DNA from: CAWBRT01 sp963814745
GTDB taxonomy: Bacteria > Acidobacteriota > Terriglobia > Terriglobales > Acidobacteriaceae
DNA: 64,000 nucleotides
Assembly (NCBI GenBank): GCA_963814745.1
Contig: CAWFEA010000016.1
Location: 124,001-188,000 of the forward strand
Direction of reading: 5' to 3'
Shown here: positions 19,643 to 27,368 of the stretch, one piece after another
Position numbering within the stretch: the stretch's first letter is position 1
Layout: every line of letters starts with the position of its first letter
The notes under the pieces: generated by a model
Databases searched by the model: none
Told to the model about the DNA's origin: nothing
What the model saw: the letters and a program-made list of their open reading frames with translations, nothing else
Made by a program: the position numbers and the translations under genes

Positions 19643-19717
19643 AGGCGGATAGCTCAGCGGTAGAGTCCCTCAACTACACTGGGGGGAGAGCAGGTTCGAC
19701 TCCTGCGCCGCCTACCA
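19643..19717 (+). tRNA. tRNA-like gene, apparent anticodon UAC (Val) but with C33
   Basis: The 75-nt sequence folds as a cloverleaf. The acceptor stem is AGGCGGA/GCCGCCT, with one A7-G66 mismatch. T8 A9 are followed by the D-stem GCTC/GAGT and a D-loop with A14, G18, G19 and A21. The anticodon stem is CCTCA/TGGGG, the variable region has 5 nt, the T-arm GCAGG/CCTGC has a perfect TTCGACT loop, and discriminator A73 is followed by an encoded CCA. The anticodon loop reads ACTACAC, placing TAC at 34-36 but C where nearly all tRNAs have U33. The flanking GT (19641-19642) can also pair with A73-C74. It may be a degenerating or unusual valine tRNA, or may contain one sequence error. It ends 13 bp before the sugar transferase gene. 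Confidence 0.6.
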
Positions 19718-19730
19718 TCACTAGGCTAGC

Positions 19731-21323
19731 ATGCTCAAAATTGGTGGACAAAAAGTACCTGGTTTGACGCTCCTGCTGATCCTGTCGGAGGCCTTGCTCA
19801 TCGCAGCCGGTCTCTTCCTCGCGACGATCCTGCATTTCATGGACTATGCGGCGGTCACGACGACCCTGTCGACGCCGAACGCTTTCATTCGGTTTGTCCT
19901 AGTGGTGCTCGTATGCATTTGTTGCCTCTACTACTACGACCTCTATGATTTACAAATCGTTGCCCGACGCAGTGTGCTCTTTGTACGTCTGCTGCAAGCT
20001 TTGGGGACCGCATGTCTTCTTCTGGCACTGCTATATTTCTGGAAGCCGGATCTAAGCTTGGGCCGAGGTGTCGCTGCGAACGCCGCTCCAATTGTTGTGG
20101 TATGCGTGTTGGGTTGGCGGTTGTTCATGGATGCAAGCGCCCCGTTCCTGCGCCGAAGCGAGAGAGTGGTGATCTTGGGCACGGGGTCTGCCGGGCTGAG
20201 ACTCGCGGAGGAAATCGTATCACGCCCGGAGCTTAACCTGCATCTCGTTGGATTCTTGGAGGAAAGTCGCGCGTGGGCCGCGGATGCGGCGGTGAATGTT
20301 CGTCCGATCAGGGTCGGGGCTGCGGCCCAAGGTGTTGGCGCAGAACAGGTTATCCAAGGCGCGATAGCTATGAACGCAGCGGCAATCGCTCCAACTCGTA
20401 TGTCCGGGCAGGAGCTTGCGGCGTCGGTCGCAACACAAGTCATGGCGGTCGCCACGGGCAATCACGGCGATCGCAAAGGCGTCTCGTTCACTCCAAAGAT
20501 AGTCGGTTTGGTTGAGCAGGTTGAAGCTGTTGCTAAGAACGAGCGGGTAGACCGGGTGGTGCTTTCATTATCTGAGCGGCGCGGCCGCATGCCGGTTCAG
20601 GCGTTGTTACGGATGAAATTTGCCGGTATCAAGATCGAAGACGCCCACAATTGTTATGAGCGGATTACAGGCCAGATCCTCCTGGACCACCTATTCCCCA
20701 GCTGGTTAATCCTCTCCGACGGGTTTCAGAAGCGGTCAGGGGTTTTGGCCTGCAAACGGATCACTGACATTGTAGTCTCTGCGGCAGCGCTAGTCCTCTG
20801 CCTGCCAATCATGGCGTTAGTTGGGTTCGCTGTTTGGGCGGAAGACGGCCTGCCCGTGCTGTTCCGGCAGACACGCCTAGGATTACACAATAAACCCTTT
20901 GAAATATTCAAGTTCCGCTCGATGCGCCGGACCCGGCCAGGCGACCAGCCAGCGTGGACGAGCGAGAGTGACGCTCGAATCACGCGAGTGGGAAAATTCA
21001 TTCGCAAGTTCCGCTTAGACGAGTTGCCGCAGTTCATCAATGTGCTTCGTGGAGAAATGAGTCTAATCGGTCCGCGCCCTGAGCAGCCCTCGTTCTGCCG
21101 GATGCTTGAAACAAAAATTCCCTATTACGGCCAGAGACACAGCCTGCGGCCCGGCATTACGGGATGGGCCCAGGTGAAATTTCACTACGGCGCCAGCGTG
21201 GAAGAAACAGAGACCAAATTGGAGCATGATCTCTTCTACATCAAGCATATGTCACTGCTATTGGACTTAGCTATCGTGGTTGAAACCTTCAAAGTACTGC
21301 TCTCTGGGCGGGGTGCGAAGTAA
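19731..21323 (+). CDS. Exosortase-associated undecaprenyl-phosphate sugar phosphotransferase (EpsB_2-like)
   Basis: A 530-residue polyisoprenyl-phosphate hexose-1-phosphate transferase, the enzyme that starts repeat-unit synthesis. Four N-terminal membrane segments (about 14-34, 48-67, 85-103, 110-128) precede a Rossmann-like domain (RVVILGTGSAGLRLAEEI, about 145-160). A further membrane segment near residue 350 leads into the catalytic domain with PVLFRQTRLGLHNKPF, EIFKFRSMR, RKFRLDELPQFINVLRG and SLIGPRPEQP. This is the layout of the PEP-CTERM/exosortase A-associated TIGR03013-type transferases. A stretch of about 60 residues between the Rossmann region and residues 250-300 looks like a lineage-specific insertion. 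It is the first gene of the assembly operon. Confidence 0.92.
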   Translation: MLKIGGQKVPGLTLLLILSEALLIAAGLFLATILHFMDYAAVTTTLSTPNAFIRFVLVVLVCICCLYYYDLYDLQIVARRSVLFVRLLQALGTACLLLALLYFWKPDLSLGRGVAANAAPIVVVCVLGWRLFMDASAPFLRRSERVVILGTGSAGLRLAEEIVSRPELNLHLVGFLEESRAWAADAAVNVRPIRVGAAAQGVGAEQVIQGAIAMNAAAIAPTRMSGQELAASVATQVMAVATGNHGDRKGVSFTPKIVGLVEQVEAVAKNERVDRVVLSLSERRGRMPVQALLRMKFAGIKIEDAHNCYERITGQILLDHLFPSWLILSDGFQKRSGVLACKRITDIVVSAAALVLCLPIMALVGFAVWAEDGLPVLFRQTRLGLHNKPFEIFKFRSMRRTRPGDQPAWTSESDARITRVGKFIRKFRLDELPQFINVLRGEMSLIGPRPEQPSFCRMLETKIPYYGQRHSLRPGITGWAQVKFHYGASVEETETKLEHDLFYIKHMSLLLDLAIVVETFKVLLSGRGAK

Positions 21324-21601
21324 ACTCAAACTCTTCCGAACGACTGTACGCCTCGCTCAACCGGGCAGGAAGACCGAAGATCAGGCACTCGAGTTGCAAA
21401 GTGCTAACGCGGTTATCCCGATTGGACAGTTGGGTCTTTCTGCTACTAAATTCCGGCTTGCAGCACCGGGCGATGGTGGATGCTGGCGATGTATGAAATC
21501 GTTTTCACCTATTGCGGTAAAAAATTTCTTCTCTGTCCGGCTATTATTTGCCCATACGCCCGAACCGTCTAGAAATGCAATGTTTGCAACGAAATGGGGA
21601 A

Positions 21602-21617
21602 TGGAACCTGTATTGCG
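21602..21617 (+). promoter_or_regulatory. Candidate sigma-54 promoter for the export-protein gene
   Basis: TGGAACCTGTATTGCG has GG-N10-GC spacing and an intact TTGC in the -12 box. Transcription would begin near 21628, just ahead of the binding site AGGAGGT (21630-21636), giving a very short leader. The remaining 319-bp spacer (21324-21642) shows no gene. Confidence 0.5.
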
Positions 21618-21642
21618 GAAGACCGGCATAGGAGGTATCTCC

Positions 21643-22308
21643 GTGATTCGATTCAAGAGCTACCGGACAGTTTCAGTTGTGGTCACCGTGATTTTGAGCT
21701 GTTTTTTGGCAGCACGAGCCCAACAAGTGCCTTCAACCCAACAGAAAACGACGGATAAGGCCCCCCGGTCAGCGCAAATCGCGCTTCCATCTCCTTCCGC
21801 GAAGCTTTCGTCAGAGGCTGCAATTGATGAGTCCTATCGGATCGGCGTTGAAGACGAGCTGCAGATCTCGGTCTGGCATGAGCCGGAGCTTTCCGTGCAG
21901 GTGGTGGTTCGCCCCGATGGGGTGATTACGGTTCCATTGCTAAACGACGTGCAGGTCGTCGGCTTGTCAACTCTGGAACTGGGCAATCTTCTTTCAGAAA
22001 AACTCAAGCCTTTCGTCACCGAACCTCAGGTCACCATCGTGGTGAAAGCAATCCGCAGCCGGAGGGTGTATTTGGTAGGACAGGTTGCGCGTCCCGGTGC
22101 GATGCCATTGAACGGCAAGCGAAGCGTCATGGAATTGCTGGCCGAAGCCGGGGGATTAACCCAATACGCCAAAGCGAAGGGTATTTATGTTATCCGGAAT
22201 AACAATGGCAAAACGTTGAAAATGCCGTTCAACTACAAAGAGGCGCTGAAGGGAAATGTGAAAGCTGACTTTGAAGTGGCTGCCGGAGACATGATTGTTG
22301 TCCCGTAG
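21643..22308 (+). CDS. Polysaccharide export protein (Wza/EpsE-type)
   Basis: A 221-residue protein with an N-terminal signal segment (about 8-25; LSC at 17-19 is a poor lipobox). The poly-export domain starts at YRIGVEDELQISVWHEPELS and contains VVVRPDGVITVPLLNDVQVVG, LSEKLKPFV and VTIVVKAIRSRRVYLVGQV. The following SLBB-like part has ARPGAMPL and LLAEAGGLTQYA. The product is likely the outer-membrane channel, or its periplasmic part, for the EPS. The GTG start at 21643 is chosen for the ideal AGGAGGT six bases upstream; the open frame back to 21280 overlaps the sugar transferase gene. Size and context match the PEP-CTERM-system export protein family. Confidence 0.92.
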   Translation: MIRFKSYRTVSVVVTVILSCFLAARAQQVPSTQQKTTDKAPRSAQIALPSPSAKLSSEAAIDESYRIGVEDELQISVWHEPELSVQVVVRPDGVITVPLLNDVQVVGLSTLELGNLLSEKLKPFVTEPQVTIVVKAIRSRRVYLVGQVARPGAMPLNGKRSVMELLAEAGGLTQYAKAKGIYVIRNNNGKTLKMPFNYKEALKGNVKADFEVAAGDMIVVP

Positions 22309-22423
22309 TGCGGTCACCGGGCGTGGTTGGTTTTCCAATTCGTTCGAATGGAGTCTCGTGCTTTCAGGACGTAACCCATAAGCCGCTAAGAGTTAAGAGC
22401 AATCTTGCAGTTCGGTTGTGATT

Positions 22424-22439
22424 TGGCAGGTCACTTGCG
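22424..22439 (+). promoter_or_regulatory. Strong candidate sigma-54 promoter for the chain-length gene
   Basis: TGGCAGGTCACTTGCG differs from TGGCAC-R-N4-TTGCW only at the last base of each box and has the correct GG-N10-GC spacing. It is the best -24/-12 match I saw in the window. Transcription would begin near 22450, about 45 nt before the GTG at 22495. Confidence 0.65.
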
Positions 22440-22494
22440 ACGAAGATCAGCGTAAAACAATTTTTTCTCGCAAGTGACCCAAGGTGAGGTAACC

Positions 22495-24063
22495 GTGAAC
22501 GACATCAGACCTGCGATAACGACTGCGACAGATCCGACCGTAGATCTCCACTTTCGCGACTACGTCGAAATCTGTCAGCAGCGGAAGTGGTGGATCATTG
22601 TAACCGCCGTATCTGTCTTCGTCGCCGTTGCTGTCGCTGCCTTTCGGCTCCCAAGGATCTACATGGCGCAAACGGTGATTCTAGTCAACTCTCAAAAGGT
22701 GCCCGAAAGCTATGTTCGTTCGACCGAGACGAGCAGCATAGCCGACCGATTATCCACGATTCAGCAACAAGTGATGTCGGAGACTCGGCTTCGAAAACTG
22801 ATCGACAGCATGAAGCTCTATCCAGAACTCAAGGCCCGCATGGGCGCTCAAGACATTGTTACCCGCATGCAGAAGCTGATTAATGTCGAGGTAGTTAACC
22901 AAGGCGGCCGACAAGAGAGTGCATTCCGAATTTCCTTCCAGGACAAGAACCCGGCGACTGCAGCCCAAGTTGCAAATCAACTCGCGTCTATGTTCATCGA
23001 CGAGAATCTCAAGGTCCGTGAACAACAATCGTATGGTACAGCCGACTTCCTGAGCAGTGAACTGGAAAAAACCAAGAAAGCGCTGGACGAGAAGGAACAG
23101 ACTTTGAGCGACATCAAGCGCCGCAACATCGCGGACTTGCCGGAATCCAAGCAATTCCATCTGCAGGCTCTCGAGTCTTTGCGCGGTCAGCTGCAGACCA
23201 GTCAGGACAGAGTGCAGCGTGCGCAACAGGACAAGGTGTATCTCGAATCGTTGCTGACAACGATCCCAACAACCATCGATTTGGATGCAGAGAGTGCGTC
23301 TCCCTATCAGGCACAGATCGGGAGGATCGAGAGCAATCTCTCGCAGTTGCGTCAACGATATGGACCCGACCACCCTGATGTGCGAAAGCTGCAAGCTGAA
23401 CTGAATAAGCTCAACGCTGAAGCTGCAGAAGCTGAAAAGTCGCGGCCTGGTCAGCCAACAACTCGGGGACCGGCGCGCACAGTGCACAATCCTGTTGTCG
23501 AAAGCCAGATAGAGAAACTGAATGAGGTAATCCAGCACGAAAACGACGTCCAGAGCGAATTGCAGCCACAACTTCGCATGCACATGGCAAAACTCGAAAA
23601 CGTGCCCATATTCGAACAGAAGATGGCCAGCCTCATGCGCGATTACGACACCGTACGTACCTATTACACCGGCTTGCTGGACAAGAAATTGGCTGCCGAG
23701 ACGGCGAGTGCATTGGAGAGTCGGCAGAAGGGCGAACGGTTCGTCATTTTAGATCCAGCGGTCATCCCGGACAAGCCTTCAGCTCCTAACCGACCACTGC
23801 TTTTGGTGATTGGGTTCTTTGCCGGTATCCTGGGCGGGTTTGGGTTAGCAGTGGTAATGGAAACGGCCGATGAATCGATTCGCAATGAAAAGGATCTGAA
23901 GCGGCTTACGGGTACGCCCGTACTTGCCGTTATTCCGGTTATCTGGACTGCCAAGGAACGAGGATTAATATTTCTTCGCCGAGCGGGCATGATGACAGCA
24001 GCGGTAGTATGTTCCGTGGGCGTGGGCTGGGTGGTTGGGCTGGTTGGGGGGGGGATGATCTAA
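22495..24063 (+). CDS. Wzz/GumC-type chain-length determinant, exosortase-associated
   Basis: About 522 residues with an N-terminal membrane segment just after YVEICQQRKWW, a large periplasmic region with long coiled coils (about 170-320, QTLSDIKRRNIADLPESKQF and onward) and a second membrane segment after PDKPSAPNRPLLL, followed by a short cytoplasmic tail. The final residues form another Gly/Val-rich hydrophobic stretch. It sets polymer length with the BY-kinase encoded two genes downstream. GTG 22495 has AAGGTGAGG just ahead of it; GTG 22474 in the same frame is the alternative. The stop codon is 2 bp before the next start. Confidence 0.92.
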   Translation: MNDIRPAITTATDPTVDLHFRDYVEICQQRKWWIIVTAVSVFVAVAVAAFRLPRIYMAQTVILVNSQKVPESYVRSTETSSIADRLSTIQQQVMSETRLRKLIDSMKLYPELKARMGAQDIVTRMQKLINVEVVNQGGRQESAFRISFQDKNPATAAQVANQLASMFIDENLKVREQQSYGTADFLSSELEKTKKALDEKEQTLSDIKRRNIADLPESKQFHLQALESLRGQLQTSQDRVQRAQQDKVYLESLLTTIPTTIDLDAESASPYQAQIGRIESNLSQLRQRYGPDHPDVRKLQAELNKLNAEAAEAEKSRPGQPTTRGPARTVHNPVVESQIEKLNEVIQHENDVQSELQPQLRMHMAKLENVPIFEQKMASLMRDYDTVRTYYTGLLDKKLAAETASALESRQKGERFVILDPAVIPDKPSAPNRPLLLVIGFFAGILGGFGLAVVMETADESIRNEKDLKRLTGTPVLAVIPVIWTAKERGLIFLRRAGMMTAAVVCSVGVGWVVGLVGGGMI

Positions 24064-24065
24064 TC

Positions 24066-25025
24066 ATGTACACCTCTTTTTACAATTTGAAAGAAGAGCC
24101 ATTTCGGCTAACACCAGACCCAAAATTTCTGCATCTGGCCGAAACCCACAAACAGGCCCTAGTCTCCTTGCTGAAAGGTATTGTGCGACGGCAGGGCTTT
24201 CTTGTTCTGACGGGGGACGCGGGGACGGGCAAAACTACTTTGCTTCACGCTATGTTCACCATCTTTTCCCGCAAACTCACAGGTGACCAGCGGCTGGCCA
24301 CCGCCTTCATCGTGAACCCTACTCTGTCGCGCGATGAATTTCTCGAATATCTGCTACAGGAGCTTGAAATTAATTGCCTCCAGGCAACTAAGCCCCGCCG
24401 CTTACAGGCCTTGCACGAATTTCTGCTAGCAACTTATCGCAGGGGCGCCACAACGGTGATCGTCATTGATGAAGCGCAACTCGCTCCAACTGACATACTA
24501 GAAGAAATTCGATTGCTCGGAAATGTGGACACTTATGGCGAGAAACTTTTGCAAGTAGTTTTGTGCGGACAACCTGAATTGGACGAAATGCTTGCTCGGC
24601 CTGGATTGCGCGCCCTGAATCAACGAATGGCTGTGAAAGCACAATTGCGGCAACTCAGCGGTTCGGAAACTCGCGCCTACATCGCCGAGCGTTTGTTTGT
24701 AGCCGGACTGCAACAGGGCTCCCCGTTCCCGACTGAGTCAGTTGGGTTGATCCACAAACTTTCTGGCGGCTTGCCCCGGCTGGTCAATTTGTTATGCGAT
24801 TCGTCCCTATCTTTGGGTTTTGAAAGTAATAGAAAAATGATTACTCCGATTATGGTTTTCGAAGCGGCATCATCGCTGGGATTGGATCCGGGGCGCCAAC
24901 TCGATAGGCATGCCGGACGTCCGGAAATTGGAAAGACCCCGAGTTCGGCCCAGCCCAATACCAACCAACTGAGCCCGCTCGCGGCATCCCGCGCGACAGG
25001 TTCTCAGAGGAGCGGCGACCGATGA
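24066..25025 (+). CDS. XrtA-associated ExeA/GspA-like ATPase
   Basis: A 319-residue AAA-type ATPase beginning MYTSFYNLKEEPFRLTPDP, the usual opening of ExeA-like proteins. Walker A is GDAGTGKTT (Lys56) and Walker B is VIVIDEAQ. Later motifs include LLQVVLCGQPELDEML and LSGGLPRLVNLLCD. The exosortase loci of many proteobacteria and acidobacteria encode this ATPase between the chain-length and kinase genes. It probably energises assembly of the export machinery. Its last bases overlap the next start (ATGA, 25022-25025), showing translational coupling. Confidence 0.92.
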   Translation: MYTSFYNLKEEPFRLTPDPKFLHLAETHKQALVSLLKGIVRRQGFLVLTGDAGTGKTTLLHAMFTIFSRKLTGDQRLATAFIVNPTLSRDEFLEYLLQELEINCLQATKPRRLQALHEFLLATYRRGATTVIVIDEAQLAPTDILEEIRLLGNVDTYGEKLLQVVLCGQPELDEMLARPGLRALNQRMAVKAQLRQLSGSETRAYIAERLFVAGLQQGSPFPTESVGLIHKLSGGLPRLVNLLCDSSLSLGFESNRKMITPIMVFEAASSLGLDPGRQLDRHAGRPEIGKTPSSAQPNTNQLSPLAASRATGSQRSGDR

Positions 25026-26008
25026 GCCAGTTTTTCAGTCAAACGCAAGAGGCGAAGCAGCAGGCACCCAAGGCGGAGAAGGCCGGGTTCGATATCCCTG
25101 AGCTCGTGAAAACCATTGCCGAGGCCAGAGAAGAGCCACCCGAGCAGAAGAGAAACGGTGGCACGGACATGCTTGGCTTGCTGGGAGAGATTCGCAAGGA
25201 CACGTCACCTGCGGCACAACTCGGTCGGCTTCAGAATTGTCGCAGCGTTACTATTCCCCCCACTCCGAAGCTTCTGTTGCCGCAAAGCGAACTAGCGAAA
25301 TCAGCGGCAGCCGAGATGTATCGGAGCCTACGCACCCGAGTTTTGCAGGCACAGTCGAAAGCTGGCATGCGGTCGTTCTGCATAACCAGCGCCGTTCCAA
25401 ATGAAGGTAAGACGTTGACGTCCATGAACTTTGGCCTATGTTGTACCCAAATCTCGACTCTACAAGTCTTGCTAGTGGATGCCGACCTACGTACTGGCGG
25501 TCTCAGCACTTTGATGGGTTCGCCCAGCGGACCTGGGTTGGCAGAAGTACTGAGCGGCAATGCTCGGTTCGAGGAGGCGGTCGCGGTTTCCGACATCCCC
25601 AACTTATATCTTCTGCCGGCTGGAAAACCGGAAGCACCAGCACCGGAGTTATTTTCCGGGTCTCAGTGGAAGGAGTTCATTGGCTGGGCGACGGAATGTT
25701 TCAAGGTCGTAGTCATAGATACCCCGCCTGTGTTATCGCTGACGGACCTTGAACTGATCGCTGCCCCTTGCGACGCGATCATAATGGTCCTGCGTGCGCT
25801 GCGTACCGCGCGCAAAACCCTGGAACAGGCTATGGAAAGAATAGAGAAGCAGAAGCTTCTAGGTACGATCTTCAATGCCTCACACGCCGTTAACCGCTCG
25901 GGCAGCTATTACTATTACTACTACGGTCAGGACCGTGACCCGCGGAAGCACAAGGGAGGACACAAACTATGGTCCAATTCCAAGCACGAGGAGCCCTCTA
26001 AGGGGTAG
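25022..26008 (+). CDS. BY-kinase (CpsD/CapB-type tyrosine kinase) of the EPS system
   Basis: A 328-residue cytoplasmic kinase with the three P-loop motifs of bacterial tyrosine kinases: Walker A SAVPNEGKT (Lys130), Walker A' LLVDADLR and Walker B VVIDTPP. A C-terminal cluster of six tyrosines (SYYYYYYGQD) serves as the autophosphorylation tail. About 85 N-terminal residues are low complexity. It partners with the chain-length protein: tail phosphorylation switches oligomer state and so polymerisation and export. The start codon overlaps the previous stop. Confidence 0.92.
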   Translation: MSQFFSQTQEAKQQAPKAEKAGFDIPELVKTIAEAREEPPEQKRNGGTDMLGLLGEIRKDTSPAAQLGRLQNCRSVTIPPTPKLLLPQSELAKSAAAEMYRSLRTRVLQAQSKAGMRSFCITSAVPNEGKTLTSMNFGLCCTQISTLQVLLVDADLRTGGLSTLMGSPSGPGLAEVLSGNARFEEAVAVSDIPNLYLLPAGKPEAPAPELFSGSQWKEFIGWATECFKVVVIDTPPVLSLTDLELIAAPCDAIIMVLRALRTARKTLEQAMERIEKQKLLGTIFNASHAVNRSGSYYYYYYGQDRDPRKHKGGHKLWSNSKHEEPSKG

Positions 26009-26035
26009 AACCGTTGCCACGGTGTAGGGGATCCT

Positions 26036-26296
26036 ATGTATCCGAATTTAAAGTTACAGATATTCAAATCGGGGATTCGGCAGAACACAATCGCGAAGGA
26101 GTTGCGGATCGCGGACGCAATTCTGAGCAAGATTATCCACGGATACCGTTTGCCGACTCCCAAGGAGCGGAAGCTTCTGGCTGCCTATTTGGCGGTTGAC
26201 GAAACTTGGCTATTTGAAGAATACGAAGTTACGCCCACTCTGAGGGGAGCGGGTGCCGCCCTGCAGCGGAAGGACCAGGGCAATGATCAACAGTAG
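26036..26296 (+). CDS. Small XRE-like helix-turn-helix protein inside the EPS operon
   Basis: An 86-residue protein. Residues 3-60 (LKLQIFKSGIRQNTIAKEL, then RIADAILSKIIHGYR, then ERKLLAAYLAV) look like a Cro/CI-type HTH: a 'Q-x3-A' helix, a turn and a recognition helix. The C-terminus (TPTLRGAGAALQRKDQ) is unstructured. The start has AGGGGA a few bases upstream. The next gene starts inside its last codons (26283), so the two are translationally coupled. A DNA-binding protein at this point could autoregulate the operon, but no operator was identified. Confidence 0.7.
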   Translation: MYPNLKLQIFKSGIRQNTIAKELRIADAILSKIIHGYRLPTPKERKLLAAYLAVDETWLFEEYEVTPTLRGAGAALQRKDQGNDQQ

Positions 26297-27368
26297 CGTC
26301 CAGGAACATGGCAACCGCGACGCCCAAACCGAATCTGGAATTAGCGTACTGCCATTCGAGAACGGCGTTTCCGACCAGTGGGATGAGTTCGTCCTGAGGC
26401 AACGCTCTGGATCGATATTCCATACATCCGCCTGGAAAAGAGCTGTCGAACGGACGTTCCCATATCGCGCGTGCTACTTGTATGCCATGCGCGAGAATCG
26501 CATCACCGGGGTCGCTCCGGTGTTCGCGGTTTCCAACTGGATACTTGGCAAGGCGCTCATCTCGGTACCGCTGGCCGTTTATGGCGGCATCTGTGCGGAA
26601 GATAACGGGTCGACGTACGCGTTGCTGGCAGAAATCCAACGCATCGGTCGTGCGGGGCGAGTTGACTTTATCGAGTTGCGCAATCGCACCGGACCTATCT
26701 ATTCCGAATTTCATCCTAAGTCGCTTTATGTGACTTTTACCTCGACTCTGCATGCGGACATGGACGCTAACATCAAGCGCTTGCCGCGCGACACGCGCTA
26801 CATGATTCGCAAGGGACAGAAAGCCGGCCTCGTAGCTCATCACGGTCTGGAGCAACTCCCCTCGTTTTATGAACTTTTTGCGATAAGTATGCGGCGGTTA
26901 GGAACGCCGGTCTTTCCGCTGAAGCTGTTCGAAAACATGATCGAAGCGTTTCGAGACACGGTAGACCTAATGTTGATCTACGCGGGCGACAGGCCAATTA
27001 CGGGAGTATTTTCTTTTTTGGATCGCGACACGATACTTCCATACTACGCGGGTGCAGCGCCGAATGCTGGGAAACTGGCAGCCAACGATTTCATGTACTG
27101 GGAGTTGATGAAGTTTGCGGTCGAGAAGGGGTTGCAAACATTTGATTTCGGCCGCAGCAAGGTCGGTACGGGAGCATATGCCTTTAAGAGTCAATGGGAT
27201 ATGCAGACAGAGCCGCTAGCATATCAGGTCTCTCTCGTGCGGCGAACCACCGTCCCAAATTTCTCGCCTGCCAATCCGAAATTTAAGTACGCCACTCGCG
27301 TATGGTCGCACCTCCCGCTTCGGAGCACGATGCTCATTGGTCCGCACGTCGTGAGGTGGTTCCCATGA
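26283..27368 (+). CDS. FemAB-like (GNAT-fold) protein, PEP-CTERM/exosortase-associated
   Basis: A 361-residue protein with the duplicated GNAT fold of FemAB ligases: IFHTSAWKRAVERTFPYRACYL, AVYGGICAEDN, LPRDTRYMIRKGQKAGL, TGVFSFLDRDTILPYYAGA and FDFGRSKVGTGAYAFKSQW. Family members attach amino acids or acyl groups to cell-wall or polymer precursors, and a dedicated subfamily sits in XrtA EPS loci. ATG 26283 is chosen for GAAGGA at 26269-26274. It overlaps the HTH gene by 14 bp, and its stop overlaps the next start (ATGA, 27365-27368). Confidence 0.88.
   Translation: MINSSVQEHGNRDAQTESGISVLPFENGVSDQWDEFVLRQRSGSIFHTSAWKRAVERTFPYRACYLYAMRENRITGVAPVFAVSNWILGKALISVPLAVYGGICAEDNGSTYALLAEIQRIGRAGRVDFIELRNRTGPIYSEFHPKSLYVTFTSTLHADMDANIKRLPRDTRYMIRKGQKAGLVAHHGLEQLPSFYELFAISMRRLGTPVFPLKLFENMIEAFRDTVDLMLIYAGDRPITGVFSFLDRDTILPYYAGAAPNAGKLAANDFMYWELMKFAVEKGLQTFDFGRSKVGTGAYAFKSQWDMQTEPLAYQVSLVRRTTVPNFSPANPKFKYATRVWSHLPLRSTMLIGPHVVRWFP

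Noticed and set aside
22750..23583. Minus-strand 277-residue open frame inside the chain-length gene
   Set aside because: It is an antisense shadow of the coiled-coil region; the plus-strand gene has clear motifs and operon context.
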